The notes: generated by a model from the letters alone, not told the origin. A stretch of 64,000 nucleotides of DNA from Cyclobacteriaceae bacterium (GCA_028281285.1 JANQKF010000022.1:1-64000), one strand, 5' to 3'. Positions 1-9,907 are shown, numbered from the stretch's first letter. Translations and numbers: made by a program.

Positions 1-43
1 TCAAGGCAAGGTAAAAACGCTTAAACTACTGGTGAGGAAATAA
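1..43 (+). CDS. 3' end of a T9SS-exported protein (partial)
   Basis: Reading bases 2-43 in frame gives QGKVKTLKLLVRK followed by TAA. This matches the last strand of type A T9SS C-terminal sorting domains, which usually end in a short basic, aliphatic strand after a G-K-V motif. Only 13 codons are inside the window, so the body of the protein is unknown. A GC-rich hairpin follows 20 bases after the stop, as expected for the end of a gene. The call rests on the tail motif and the placement of the hairpin. Confidence 0.6.
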   Translation, partial: QGKVKTLKLLVRK

Positions 44-62
44 ACCAAGCCAGCTTTAAACA

Positions 63-90
63 GGGCCCCGACTTCCACCGGTTGGGGCCC
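63..90 (+). terminator. Hairpin after the T9SS gene
   Basis: GGGCCCC (63-69) pairs perfectly with GGGGCCC (84-90) around a 14-base loop. The T-run after it is poor (AAACTTTT), so it may be a weak terminator or a 3'-end stabilising hairpin for the gene that ends at 43. Confidence 0.5.
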
Positions 91-107
91 AAACTTTTCA
101 ATAAACT

Positions 108-209
108 ATGCAGGAGATTAATTTCTATAGATGCCCTAAGAATCGTTTAGATAAAGTGCTTCAGCTTATGATTTGGCTGTTGTTTACTGCAACGATTATG
201 CTTGCTTAG
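108..209 (+). CDS. Possible 33-residue membrane micropeptide
   Basis: An ATG at 108 opens 33 codons that end in TAG at 207-209. The N-terminal half is polar and basic (MQEINFYRCPKNRLDK). The C-terminal half is hydrophobic (roughly LMIWLLFTATIMLA) and could span a membrane. It lies between two terminator-like hairpins (63-90 and 273-300), which suggests its own transcription unit. No homologue is recognised and a reading frame this short can arise by chance, so this is a candidate only. Confidence 0.22.
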   Translation: MQEINFYRCPKNRLDKVLQLMIWLLFTATIMLA

Positions 210-272
210 AAAAGAAGAAATCTGATTGTGCGTTTCATGTAACCCACATTTCAGTGTTTAGGTGAATAGAAG

Positions 273-300
273 CCCCTGACGTTAAGCGTCAGGGGTTATT
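273..300 (+). terminator. Intrinsic terminator
   Basis: CCCCTGACG (273-281) pairs perfectly with CGTCAGGGG (287-295) around a 5-base loop, followed by TTATTTTG. It would end any transcript that starts between 100 and 270. Confidence 0.65.
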
Positions 301-314
301 TTGTAGAGTTGTTC

Positions 315-340
315 AATAATATACCGAACGGTATATTATT
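315..340. promoter_or_regulatory. 26-bp perfect palindrome, operator-like
   Basis: AATAATATACCG (315-326), a 2-base centre and CGGTATATTATT (329-340) form a perfect inverted repeat. The core TACCGAACGGTA resembles operators of TetR-family repressors (inference from general knowledge). No TetR gene is in the window. A weaker TTACT/AGTAA pair (381-385 and 394-398) and a terminator at 418-447 follow, so 300-447 could instead encode a small structured RNA. Confidence 0.4.
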
Positions 341-417
341 AATACGACTGCAAACTCCAAACACTACCAAGACATTGAAATTACTCGTACGGAAGTAACC
401 TCAATCAAGTACAATAC

Positions 418-447
418 AAACCCTGACCTTCTGTGTCAGGGTTTTTT
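418..447 (+). terminator. Intrinsic terminator
   Basis: AAACCCTGAC (418-427) and GTCAGGGTTT (435-444) form a stem around a 7-base loop, and the T-run continues to 447. It faces the convergent kinase gene, whose stop codon begins at 446. There is no gene directly upstream on the plus strand, which points to an unannotated short transcript. Confidence 0.7.
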
Positions 448-2323
448 ATGCTACAAGTTTTGGGATTCTTAGTTTGTAGTGTACACCTGAGGCCTGACTA
501 TGATCTTCAAAAGAGGCGTCCAGTTGCTCGATAAGCAGCTGAACTAACCTAAGCCCAAGAGTTTTCTTGCCTGATTCATCTGCGGGCAGGCCAACACCAT
601 CATCCAGATATTCTACAATTCCGTCCTGGCTGTCGAAATAGGCTTTTACATGGATATTTGCCTGTTCTTTTCCCTTAAAACCATGTTTAATGGAGTTGGT
701 AAATAATTCATTGATAATCATGGCAAGAGGAACGGCCTGGGCAAGTCCCAACTTGAAGTTCGGGCATTCGAGATGTGTATGCAAAGTGTGTTGTACCGAC
801 AAACTTCCTTCCAATTCCTGAAACAGCAATCTTAGATACACCTGGAAGTCAATCTTATCTTCTGACTCCGAATTGTAGAGATTTTCATGGACCAGGGCCA
901 TGGATTTGATGCGACTTCTTAACGTGCCCAAAATCTTTTTAAAATCATCGCTGTCTTCCCTGACTTCCTGTAAATAGATAAGGCCGGTCAATACCGACAG
1001 ATTATTCTTCACTCTATGATTGAGCTCTTTGTACAAGGTGGTTTGATGAGCCAGAGATTTTTCGAGTTCGGTATTGGCTTTTTTGATTTGGTCTTGCTGT
1101 TGATTGAGTTGTTCATTTTTCTTACGAAATCTAAGATAAACCTGATAGATAAGGATTGAAATGAGTAGCAGTAAGCCCGCGATGATAGCTGCAATAATGA
1201 ATGCTGTTTTGTTGTTTTCCGCCTCTGTTTCAGCTGCTTCTGTTTTTTGTTGTTGCACTTCAAGCTCTTTCTCTGCTAAGTCCTTTTCATAGGAAAGGGC
1301 GAGGTCATTAACTGCAATAGCATGAGCCGTACTCATCTCATCGATTCTTGCCAGGTATATTTGATTAAGGGCAATATCACTGTCTTTCGGCCTTCCAAAA
1401 TAGGTATATAGACTCCGAATCATTTCCAGACTCCGGATCTTGGGAATATACCAACCATTTTCTTCCTCGATCGGAATAATATACTCCAGGATTTCCAAGG
1501 CCTCTTCAGGATTTGAAAAGCTGGTATAACTAGCAATGTTATTGACCACATCGACATAATCACGATATCGCTCATGTTCATATAACAAGTCTTTAGCTCG
1601 GTTGAAATGACTGAGAAATACCTGTCGATCATCCTTTCTATTCATGCCAAGAAAACCCAATTCATTGAGGGTCAGTGCTTGTGTGTAGATGTCATTTGCT
1701 TCAATGGCTAGTCTTAATCCTTCTTTGGCATAGAACTCTACACTATCTGAATTACCCAGTGCCTCCGTGGACCATGCCGCTTTTCTGCTGTACCAATAGG
1801 CGAGATTTGCATTGCTTGGATTCACCTCGTCAAATAAGTCCTCTGCGAGCTGAAGATGCTTATCCATCTGGTCAAAGCCCCTGAATGCCCGGTAGTATTC
1901 AGCAATTAGACTGTAAATTTCGATCAGTGCATTTTTATCCTCTCGCCTTTCATAATAGCCCTTCAACCATAGGTAATCCTCCAGTGATTTTGGAAACCTT
2001 CTCTGTACTTTGTACATAAAAGCTCGCTCCTTATAAATTTCCGCTAGCAGCGCTGAATCCCCGAGTGCTTCAAATCCCGGTTGTGCAATGGTAAGAAGTG
2101 AGTCGGCCTGAGGGTAATTCCCTCTTGCAATGAGTCGCTTGACGTAGTTGACGTAGATCGGAATTGTGTCAGGATTAGAGCCATTTTCCTGAAGCATCCG
2201 TGTGAATTCTCCGATGACCTGTCCTGGAGGAATTATCTCTTGTCCCGTAATTTTCTGGGAGCCAAAAAGTAGGACAAAGCCCCCAAAAATCAGACGCACT
2301 ATGGTATGTTTCATCCACTTCAC
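446..2323 (-). CDS. Sensor histidine kinase, HisKA_2/HWE type, with TPR-like periplasmic region
   Basis: This 625-residue protein has an N-terminal signal or anchor segment, a long helical region that resembles TPR repeats (about 40-340), a coiled-coil stretch, and one transmembrane helix near residues 376-400. A second coiled coil leads into the kinase core. The phosphoacceptor box ELNHRVKNNLSVLTGL, with His near 435, is typical of the HisKA_2 class. The ATPase part carries an N-box (IINELFTNSIKHGF) and a G-box (DDGVGLP and GLRLVQLL). It should autophosphorylate in response to a periplasmic signal and pass phosphate to a regulator. The divergent response regulator gene at 2452 is the obvious partner. 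The ligand is unknown. Confidence 0.9.
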   Translation of the reverse strand: MKWMKHTIVRLIFGGFVLLFGSQKITGQEIIPPGQVIGEFTRMLQENGSNPDTIPIYVNYVKRLIARGNYPQADSLLTIAQPGFEALGDSALLAEIYKERAFMYKVQRRFPKSLEDYLWLKGYYERREDKNALIEIYSLIAEYYRAFRGFDQMDKHLQLAEDLFDEVNPSNANLAYWYSRKAAWSTEALGNSDSVEFYAKEGLRLAIEANDIYTQALTLNELGFLGMNRKDDRQVFLSHFNRAKDLLYEHERYRDYVDVVNNIASYTSFSNPEEALEILEYIIPIEEENGWYIPKIRSLEMIRSLYTYFGRPKDSDIALNQIYLARIDEMSTAHAIAVNDLALSYEKDLAEKELEVQQQKTEAAETEAENNKTAFIIAAIIAGLLLLISILIYQVYLRFRKKNEQLNQQQDQIKKANTELEKSLAHQTTLYKELNHRVKNNLSVLTGLIYLQEVREDSDDFKKILGTLRSRIKSMALVHENLYNSESEDKIDFQVYLRLLFQELEGSLSVQHTLHTHLECPNFKLGLAQAVPLAMIINELFTNSIKHGFKGKEQANIHVKAYFDSQDGIVEYLDDGVGLPADESGKKTLGLRLVQLLIEQLDASFEDHSQASGVHYKLRIPKLVA

Positions 2324-2451
2324 GGTGGCTCAATGTAAGTTGAATTATGTCTTTATTCAAATGGACTCTACCACATATTTATTCATTCCCACCCCTTTCA
2401 CCAGACCAGTTTCTTTAGAAACTGTCTTTTTTTTATTAATTAGTTATAACG

Positions 2452-3060
2452 GTGGATAATTTAAATATTCTGATTGTAGAGGATGAGGTAATCATTGCTG
2501 AAACCCTACAGGAAATGCTTAGAGAGTTAGGGCATTTGAACAGCCAACGCTGTAAACGCTGGCAGGAGGCAGAGGCACTAATTAAATCTGATCAATTTGA
2601 CCTGGCCATACTCGACATCAACTTATCGGGAGAGCAGGAGGGAATCCAATTGGGACATCTTTGTGCGAAGCTTGGGCTACCCTATTTCTTCCTTACATCG
2701 TACTCCGATCGCAAGACAATCATGGAAGCCAAAGTTGCAAAGCCTGGCAATTATGTGATCAAGCCATTTTCCCCGGAGGAGATCATGGTAGCGATAGAAC
2801 TTTCCTTATTGCACAGTCAGCCTGAAATGGAAGAAAAGCTCAGAAAAGCCGCCCATGCATTCAAACTATCGGAGCGGGAATCTGAGATACTGCGATTTAT
2901 CGTTGCCCGATTGAGCAACCAGGAAATTGGTGAAAAATTGTTTCTCTCCTTAAACACGGTGAAATACCATCTTCGTCACATTTACACCAAAATCGGAGCT
3001 TCGACAAAGCAAGAGGTCGTGGAGCGCGTAGAATACATCTGGTCGGAAGAAACCTCGTAA
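2452..3060 (+). CDS. Two-component response regulator, REC plus LuxR-type HTH
   Basis: The 202-residue protein starts at a GTG. The receiver domain (about 1-125) has the acidic pair in LIVEDE, the phosphoacceptor Asp in LAILDINLSG, the Thr/Ser of FFLTSY and the Lys of VIKPF. The C-terminal LuxR/GerE helix-turn-helix (about 138-198) reads LSERESEILRFIVARLSNQE and then NTVKYHLRHIYTKIGA. It is the likely target of the divergently encoded HisKA_2 kinase at 446-2323, and should bind promoter DNA when phosphorylated. A hairpin at 3086-3104 closes the unit. Target genes cannot be read from the sequence. Confidence 0.92.
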   Translation: MDNLNILIVEDEVIIAETLQEMLRELGHLNSQRCKRWQEAEALIKSDQFDLAILDINLSGEQEGIQLGHLCAKLGLPYFFLTSYSDRKTIMEAKVAKPGNYVIKPFSPEEIMVAIELSLLHSQPEMEEKLRKAAHAFKLSERESEILRFIVARLSNQEIGEKLFLSLNTVKYHLRHIYTKIGASTKQEVVERVEYIWSEETS

Positions 3061-3085
3061 CTGACCTACGAGCGATTTTTTAACA

Positions 3086-3104
3086 ACCACCCGTTTCGGG
3101 TGGT
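3086..3104 (+). terminator. Hairpin terminator after the response regulator
   Basis: ACCACCCG (3086-3093) and CGGGTGGT (3097-3104) form a perfect 8-bp stem with a TTT loop, 25 bases after the stop. A T-rich stretch appears only around 3118. The hairpin covers a GTG at 3100 that is in frame with the next gene, which argues against that GTG as a start. Confidence 0.55.
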
Positions 3105-3165
3105 AGACAGTCCATTCTCTTTTTACACCTTACCTCGATCATCATTGAGCAGTATTTCGCCCAAG

Positions 3166-6100
3166 ATGATTACCGATCTAACAAAAAAGAGGCTTATGGT
3201 AAGGGTACGATTCTTTTTTCTGGCTTTGATAGCTTTAGTCCTTTCAACTGGGCAAGTGTCATCTCAAATTACTTCCGCACAAACGATCACTTTTGATACT
3301 GCCGATGACACCAACCTGGGTACGACAGCTTCAGATGGAGAAGGGGGGTCTTCAGACATCACGGGTGTACAGATTAATATCGTTGCCATCAATGCAAGTG
3401 GGACCGCAACAGGAGCAACCTTGTTCTATGATGACTCCAGCGGTGGTGGAGGCGGCTTTGGCTTTGGAGTTGACTTCAAAAAAGGCCTGGCGGGAAGTAC
3501 AGATCCCTCCACAAATACCTGGAGAGGGATCTCAATCAAGACTGATGATGGTTCCGAATTTGATTTTAATGGTTTTGAAGCCGCGGAGTATAATTTTTTC
3601 GATGGGAATTTCACTGTAGAAGGGTTTAAGGACGGGGTTTCGACCGGTAGTGTGACTTTGGCCTTTTCCGGAGAAACCAATAATATTTACGAGGCAGACG
3701 ATTTGCCTGATGCAAAATTTGGTGATGTAGATGAAGTGCGCATCATTGCTGATATTGATTATAATGGCACTTTCAACGTCTTATTTTTTGGTGCGTCAAC
3801 TGCCGCTGCACCCGCCAACAACGCGCCAGTAGTCAGTATCCCCACGGCTCCTACTGTATTGGAAGATGCCACTGCAGTCACTCTGGTTGATATTGCTGTT
3901 TCTGACACCGATGGAGACGATCAAACCTTAACCATTGCGGTAACAGGTGGGATCGTGACCTTGGGAACAACGGACATCACTTTCGGTGGAAATCTAAACG
4001 CAAGCGCAAGTTTTACCGCCAAGGGGTCTCTGTCAGCAATTAATACTGCGCTGGATGCCGCTACCTTTACGCCTACCGCAGACCTGAATGGCACCAATGC
4101 CGGTTCTATCAGTATCACATCGAATGATGGCACGGACAATTCCACTCAGGCTTCAACAACCTTCAACATCACCGCAGTAAATGATGAACCCAGCTTTACC
4201 AAAGGTGCAAATCAGGCTGTAGATGAGAATTCCGGGGCCCAAACCGTCAATGGCTGGGCCACTGCTATCAGTAAAGGACCGGCAGATGAAACTGGTCAAA
4301 CTTTAACCTTTACGGTCACGAATGACAATAATGGCTTGTTCAGTGCTCAGCCCGCTATAGACGGCAGCGGTAACCTGACTTACACCCCCGCTGCCGACCA
4401 AACCGGAACAGCCACGGTATCGGTGGTACTGTCTGATAATGGTGGCACGGATAACGGTGGAGATGACACCTTTGCTACACAGGAATTCACCATCACCATC
4501 AATGTCGTGATCACAGCACCTTCGGTCACCACTAGTGCTGCCAACACTATTACAGCCAGTGGAGCCACGCTAAATGGAGAGGTCACCTCCAATGGTGGAG
4601 CCACCATCACGGAAAGGGGTTTTGTTTATGCGAAAACTTCTGACGACAGTTCACCTACGGTTGCTGAAGCGAATGGCACTACAGTGATCAAAGCGACTGT
4701 CAGCGGAACAACTGGAGCTTTTGATCAGGCTATATCCGGCTTAACTGCCAACACTGGCTATAGCATGGTGGCCTATGCGATCAATAGCAGTGGAACTACA
4801 GAAGGAGCGGTTGAAACCTTCACTACTGAAAACCCAGGTATAGCCTTTAACCTGACCAGCAGCACTGCAGATGAATCTACGGCTTCTGCTGATTTACAAG
4901 TGGATTTAGATGTTGTTAGTGCAACAGATGTGATGGTAGACTATGAGGTAACCGGAACAGCCACCGGAAGCGGAACAGATTACACCTTGGCCAATGGTAC
5001 ACTTACCATAACCGCAGGCAGCTCAAGTAAGAACATTACCATTAGCAGCATCATTGATGACGCGTTGGATGAAGATGATGAAACCGTGATCCTGACCTTA
5101 TCAAATCCAACCAATGCCACCCTGGGTACGAATACGGTACATACCTATACCATCACAGATAATGATCCCAGCCCCACCATATCCTTCTCGTCTACCAGCA
5201 GTAGTGCAGATGAAAGTACGACCAGCGCGAACCTGGAAGTAGCCTTAAGTGCGGTTTCGGGAAGAGACGTTACCGTAGATTATGCATTAACGGGAACAGC
5301 CACCGGAGGTGGAACGGACTATACACTAGCCGATGGGACACTGACCATTACGGCAGGAAACACTACCCAAAACATAACAATCGCTGATATCATTGACGAT
5401 TCTAGCGAAGAACCTGATGAAACGGTGATAGTCACACTTTCCAATCCGACAAATGCCACGTTGGGTACTAATACTCAGTACACCTATACTATCAATAACA
5501 ATGATGACGAAACACCACCAAGTGGCTATTCCATTGTGGGAGATGATGTGGCTGTTAACGCTAATTCCACCAAAACTTCGGTGACTTTTAGCAATGCGGA
5601 AGTAGGGAGCACTTACACCATTTCCTTTCCTGGTTCTACAAGAGCACCAGAAACAGGAACTATTACCTCCGCCTCTCAGGAAATTGAAATCACCACCTCG
5701 AATGAACTGTTGGAAGGAGAACAAACGATTTGTGTAACCTTGACTGATGCTGCAGGAAATACTGGTGAGACGGCATGTACTACAGTCCTTATAGATCGGA
5801 TTGCTCCAACAACCACCCTGACCTTGGTTTCTCAACATGGTCCAGATCGCCTCATCTTGGTAAGGGCAACACCCACAGAAGAAATTGAACTTAAATCAAG
5901 CGATATCGAAGTGACGAACGCCACAGTGTCGAAAGTGGAAAAAGAATCGGGTATCAATTGGCTGGTTACCTTGTCGGTATCCGGGACAGGCGATAAAGTA
6001 GTTACGGTTAAGTTGAAAGATGGAAGCGCTAATGACCTTGCCGGAAACCTACATTCCGTAGCGTCCAATACCTTGCAGGTTGACTTCGATGGTACCCCAC

Positions 6101-9100
6101 CAAGCGGATTTACAGTTACCTGGGATGATACGAAGATTAACGCCACCGAAGTGGGCACATCTTCTTTCACCTTTTCCGGAGCAGAGGTGGGTACTGCCTA
6201 CAATTACACCATAATCTCGGCAGCAGGGGGTACTCCTGTAACTGGCACAGGAACCATCAATACTACTACGGATAAAATTTCAGTGGCTGACCTCAGTGGG
6301 CTGAATGATGGAACGCTGACGCTTACCGTCACATTAACCGATGCGAATTCAAATCAAAGCGATCCACAAACCTACGAAGCCACTTTAGACACACAGGCTC
6401 CCACCGGGACTACGGTTGCAAGCATTAGTACCGATACGGGTGAGGAAAATGATGATGGGATTACCTCAGATAATAGACTATCATTTTTTGGTCTGGCCGA
6501 AACCGGATCTACAGTAGAGGTATTTATTGATGGAAACAGCATTGGAACCACAACAGCAACGAACACCGGTGAATGGACTTATGATCATTCGGGGACTGCC
6601 CTGGCAGATGCTAGCTATGAACTAACGGCACAAGCCACCGATGATACGGGCAACAAAGGAACCATCAGTTCCGCTTTCGCTCTTCAGGTGGATACTTCGG
6701 TGCCAACAGTCATCTTGGCTGCTGACCCTGCAACAAACGTGAATGCAGCTTTCTCCACAACGATCATATTCAGTGAGGAGGTGAGCAATTTTGAAATGAG
6801 TGATATCAGCATTACCAATGGAACAGGTTCTGATTTCACCTTGTTGAGCAGTGGGAAAACCTGGTCTTTTACGGTTACCCCCACCAGTGATGGTGCGGTT
6901 TCAGTTCAGGTGCCGGCTGCGGTCGCCAATGATGCTGCCGGAAACTCGAATTTAGTTTCCAACGAACTTTCAAGGACCTATGATGGTACGGCTCCTACAG
7001 TTACATCAATCACAAGAAATGGAGATAGTCCAACGCAAGCGCAGCAACTGGACTTTACAGTCAACTTCTCAGAGGCCGTTAGCAACGTTGACATTACGGA
7101 TTTTGAGATTGCTGCCAATGGGAGTTTCAATGGGGCAAGCGTTACATCCGTTACTTCGGTCAACAGTCTATCCTACACTGTGGTGGTGGACCGAGGAACA
7201 GGAGGAGGAACATTGGGACTCAATGTGAAAGACGATGACACGATTACCGATCTTGCTTCTAACCCCTTAGGAGGCACCGGTACTTCAAATGGTGATTTCA
7301 CTACTGGAGAAACCTACTTGGTCAATGATGCACCCACCATCGTTTCCACACCTGTTACAAGAGTGGAAGTCGGAAAGGCTTACGAATATTTGATTCAAAC
7401 CAATGATGCTGATGGCAATCCGGTCACTGTTGAAGCGACCACTCTTCCTGACTGGCTTAGTCTTGATAATATAGATGAAGGATTTACCACTGCAGCTGCA
7501 GGTATTTCTGCTTATGAGGCGGGCCACTCTGGCTGGGGTAATTTGGGAGATGTAGATGCGATAGCCGGTGCAGCTAGTTTTAGAAGTTTGGATGGTTTGG
7601 CAATTGACGATGCTGATAATGTCTATATCGCTAACCCGGAAGGTCATACCATCAGAAAATTGTCTGCCGATGGTAGTGTTACGACTTTTGCCGGGTCAGG
7701 GTCTCCTGGCCATCAGAATGGCACAGGTAAGAATGCCAGCTTCAACACTCCCCGCGGAATAGCAATAGATGCTTCAAATAATCTATATGTAGCCGATGAG
7801 GGGAATCATGTGATCCGAAAAATTACACCGGATGGGGTAGTCACTACCTTTGCCGGTACTGGAATTCTTGGCTTTGAGCATGGGGAAGCAACGAGTGCCA
7901 GCTTCAATCACCCAATTAATGTAGCAGTTGACGCCTCAAATAATGTATATGTTTCCGACAGGGGCAACCACGTCATTCGTAAAATTTCTGAGGGTTGGGT
8001 TTCCGTATTTGCAGGATCTGGTGTTGCCGGAAGCAATGACGGTAGTGGCTTCGAAGCAAGCTTTAACCGGGTATATGGAATGGACTTTGATTCTCAAGGC
8101 AATCTATTCGTGGCCGACACTTTTAACGGCAAAATACGCAAGATCACCCCAGAGGGGGAGGTTTCCACCTTTGCAGGATCTGGTCCATTTGACTCGAGCA
8201 CTTCATTTGAAACTGAAGATGGTATTGGCACTGAAGCCAGTTTTTGGGAGCCTTATGACCTTGTGATTGATGAGTATGACAATATTTATGTTGGGGAATG
8301 GCCTCAAAGCATACGCAAAATCACCCCCGAAAGTGTTGTAACTACAATTTTAAGGGCGAACTTCGGTAGTGATGAAGGTCCGGGTGGAGCCATTGATTTT
8401 ACAAACATAAACGGCCTTGTGGTCGATAGAAGTGGCAATTTGATTGTAGCGGATGGCGGTGAAAATCGAAAGATCAGACGTGTCACCACCACTCCGCAAT
8501 ATCGCCTTTCGGCTACAACCTTAGGTAGCGTGGGAGAGCATGAGGTTGTACTTAAGGCCAGTGACGGATTTGAAGGCGGTAGTGCCGAGCAGCGTTTTAC
8601 AATCAAGGTGGGTAATACACTCAACATCGATCCGGCTGAGCATATCGATTTTGAGACCGTTCCCTGGAATACTACGGTGACAAGAACCTTGATGCTCACC
8701 AATAATGGCAGTGAGATCATTCAACCAATCAATGTAAGTGTACATAACCATCAAGGGTTATTTGGGAAAGAACGCTTCGGGTTTGAAGTGTCTGAGGCGG
8801 CTCCTATTGCTCCGGGAGAGACAATCACCCTGACGGTATCTTTTTTAGCTGATCTTACAGGTCATGGAGGAGATGATGATGATGCCTATCTAGGTCAACT
8901 GACCATATTTTATTCGGATGGAGGATTCTTAGTGGGGCAAAGGCTCGGGCTGTCAGGGCAAGTAGCCATTGTAGCTGATGTGAACAACCCCCAACCTGTA
9001 CAAGACAAAATAAAAGTGTATCCCAACCCTGCCACCTCACAGTTGATTGTCGACCTGAGTGCGCTAGACAATGGACCTAAGGAGGTAGTCATTTATTCGG

Positions 9101-9246
9101 CTGATGCCATGGATGCTTTAAGTAAGATTGTGGAGAGAGACGACCGTCTTGTGTTGGATGTAAGCAGCTATAGCTCCGGAATGTACATCCTACATGTAAG
9201 AAATCAAACAGGGGTTATCAGAAAGAAATTCATCATTAAGCGATAA
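3166..9246 (+). CDS. Giant T9SS-exported multidomain surface protein with NHL repeats
   Basis: The protein has about 2026 residues. I start it at ATG 3166; ATG 3196 is an alternative. An in-frame GTG at 3100 lies in a terminator hairpin and is rejected. A signal peptide (VRFFFLALIALVLSTGQVSS) leads into an N-terminal globular region, two VCBS/cadherin-like domains (about 218-448), an Fn3-like domain, and two Calx-beta domains (about 560-780) rich in TGTATGSGTDYTL-type motifs. Several bacterial Ig-like repeats follow. Five or six NHL repeats (about 1458-1775) carry ASNNVYVSDRGNHVIRKIS-type blades. A HYDIN/ASPM-like beta domain (about 1818-1938) precedes the T9SS type A sorting tail (VYPNPA, ending RKKFIIKR). 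It is expected to be exported and attached to the cell surface, and may serve adhesion or gliding. The lipoprotein gene starts 3 bases after its stop. Confidence 0.9.
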   Translation: MITDLTKKRLMVRVRFFFLALIALVLSTGQVSSQITSAQTITFDTADDTNLGTTASDGEGGSSDITGVQINIVAINASGTATGATLFYDDSSGGGGGFGFGVDFKKGLAGSTDPSTNTWRGISIKTDDGSEFDFNGFEAAEYNFFDGNFTVEGFKDGVSTGSVTLAFSGETNNIYEADDLPDAKFGDVDEVRIIADIDYNGTFNVLFFGASTAAAPANNAPVVSIPTAPTVLEDATAVTLVDIAVSDTDGDDQTLTIAVTGGIVTLGTTDITFGGNLNASASFTAKGSLSAINTALDAATFTPTADLNGTNAGSISITSNDGTDNSTQASTTFNITAVNDEPSFTKGANQAVDENSGAQTVNGWATAISKGPADETGQTLTFTVTNDNNGLFSAQPAIDGSGNLTYTPAADQTGTATVSVVLSDNGGTDNGGDDTFATQEFTITINVVITAPSVTTSAANTITASGATLNGEVTSNGGATITERGFVYAKTSDDSSPTVAEANGTTVIKATVSGTTGAFDQAISGLTANTGYSMVAYAINSSGTTEGAVETFTTENPGIAFNLTSSTADESTASADLQVDLDVVSATDVMVDYEVTGTATGSGTDYTLANGTLTITAGSSSKNITISSIIDDALDEDDETVILTLSNPTNATLGTNTVHTYTITDNDPSPTISFSSTSSSADESTTSANLEVALSAVSGRDVTVDYALTGTATGGGTDYTLADGTLTITAGNTTQNITIADIIDDSSEEPDETVIVTLSNPTNATLGTNTQYTYTINNNDDETPPSGYSIVGDDVAVNANSTKTSVTFSNAEVGSTYTISFPGSTRAPETGTITSASQEIEITTSNELLEGEQTICVTLTDAAGNTGETACTTVLIDRIAPTTTLTLVSQHGPDRLILVRATPTEEIELKSSDIEVTNATVSKVEKESGINWLVTLSVSGTGDKVVTVKLKDGSANDLAGNLHSVASNTLQVDFDGTPPSGFTVTWDDTKINATEVGTSSFTFSGAEVGTAYNYTIISAAGGTPVTGTGTINTTTDKISVADLSGLNDGTLTLTVTLTDANSNQSDPQTYEATLDTQAPTGTTVASISTDTGEENDDGITSDNRLSFFGLAETGSTVEVFIDGNSIGTTTATNTGEWTYDHSGTALADASYELTAQATDDTGNKGTISSAFALQVDTSVPTVILAADPATNVNAAFSTTIIFSEEVSNFEMSDISITNGTGSDFTLLSSGKTWSFTVTPTSDGAVSVQVPAAVANDAAGNSNLVSNELSRTYDGTAPTVTSITRNGDSPTQAQQLDFTVNFSEAVSNVDITDFEIAANGSFNGASVTSVTSVNSLSYTVVVDRGTGGGTLGLNVKDDDTITDLASNPLGGTGTSNGDFTTGETYLVNDAPTIVSTPVTRVEVGKAYEYLIQTNDADGNPVTVEATTLPDWLSLDNIDEGFTTAAAGISAYEAGHSGWGNLGDVDAIAGAASFRSLDGLAIDDADNVYIANPEGHTIRKLSADGSVTTFAGSGSPGHQNGTGKNASFNTPRGIAIDASNNLYVADEGNHVIRKITPDGVVTTFAGTGILGFEHGEATSASFNHPINVAVDASNNVYVSDRGNHVIRKISEGWVSVFAGSGVAGSNDGSGFEASFNRVYGMDFDSQGNLFVADTFNGKIRKITPEGEVSTFAGSGPFDSSTSFETEDGIGTEASFWEPYDLVIDEYDNIYVGEWPQSIRKITPESVVTTILRANFGSDEGPGGAIDFTNINGLVVDRSGNLIVADGGENRKIRRVTTTPQYRLSATTLGSVGEHEVVLKASDGFEGGSAEQRFTIKVGNTLNIDPAEHIDFETVPWNTTVTRTLMLTNNGSEIIQPINVSVHNHQGLFGKERFGFEVSEAAPIAPGETITLTVSFLADLTGHGGDDDDAYLGQLTIFYSDGGFLVGQRLGLSGQVAIVADVNNPQPVQDKIKVYPNPATSQLIVDLSALDNGPKEVVIYSADAMDALSKIVERDDRLVLDVSSYSSGMYILHVRNQTGVIRKKFIIKR

Positions 9247-9249
9247 GAT

Positions 9250-9771
9250 ATGAAATCAATACCCAAAAGCTTGTTTAAACTGTTTCAGCTTACATTAACA
9301 GCCTTGCTGCTGATAGGAGCTGTTTTCCTGTCTAGTTGCACTGACAATGATGGAGCAGACCTTAAAGCATCATTCGTTGGTACATGGAAAGTCATTGAAG
9401 GAACGACTACCGTTAGGGTAAATTTACGAGGATTTGATGCCGATGTAACCAGTATCTATTCGGAATATCAAATCACATTTGGAGCTGATGATAGCAACCC
9501 TTACACCCTTCATCGATTTGATGAGCAAGGTAATGCTATAACCTCGAGAGGGGTCTATACCATCAAACCCGGACCAGCCAACTCAAGCTCCTCAGTGGGC
9601 GATATTATTGAGCTCAGCAATGATGCAAACCTAATCGAATATGTACTGAGTAATGACAAGAAGCAATTGTCTTATTTTCAACAACAGCCAGGTAATTTTG
9701 GAGGAGGCCAGGCCAATGCTAGTAATGGTATTGATGGAACGTATATATTTAGTGACCTCGTAAAACAATAA
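9250..9771 (+). CDS. Lipocalin-like lipoprotein
   Basis: The 173-residue protein has an SPII signal (LLLIGAVFLSSC) with the lipidated Cys near residue 30. The mature part begins with FVGTWKVIEGTTTV, a beginning common to lipocalin-like Bacteroidota lipoproteins that measure about 130-150 residues after the Cys. Only three bases separate it from the stop of the giant T9SS protein, so the two are almost certainly co-transcribed. It may be a surface or periplasmic partner of that protein. No ligand can be inferred. Confidence 0.75.
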   Translation: MKSIPKSLFKLFQLTLTALLLIGAVFLSSCTDNDGADLKASFVGTWKVIEGTTTVRVNLRGFDADVTSIYSEYQITFGADDSNPYTLHRFDEQGNAITSRGVYTIKPGPANSSSSVGDIIELSNDANLIEYVLSNDKKQLSYFQQQPGNFGGGQANASNGIDGTYIFSDLVKQ

Positions 9772-9907
9772 TAACAAACCAGCTTTTCTCACTTTCTGTC
9801 TCGATTGGAAGACAGTCTCGTAGGTTATAGTTAACCTACCTACCGCATCTGATGCCTTACGCTTGAAGTCAAGAAGTGACTCCTATCCACCATTAAGGTA
9901 ATTTCAG

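Noticed and set aside
3100..3165. GTG start of the giant T9SS protein at 3100
   Set aside because: It lies in the terminator hairpin of the preceding gene and would put 32 extra residues in front of the signal peptide. ATG 3166 or 3196 fits better.
4845..5505. Repeated units in the giant gene as a CRISPR array
   Set aside because: The repeats are long, imperfect and coding (Calx-beta domains), with no spacers of uniform size.
5326..5838. Long antisense reading frame opposite the Calx-beta/Ig repeats
   Set aside because: It has no signal, domain or promoter and is a by-product of repeated coding on the plus strand. Similar shadows occur along the whole giant gene.
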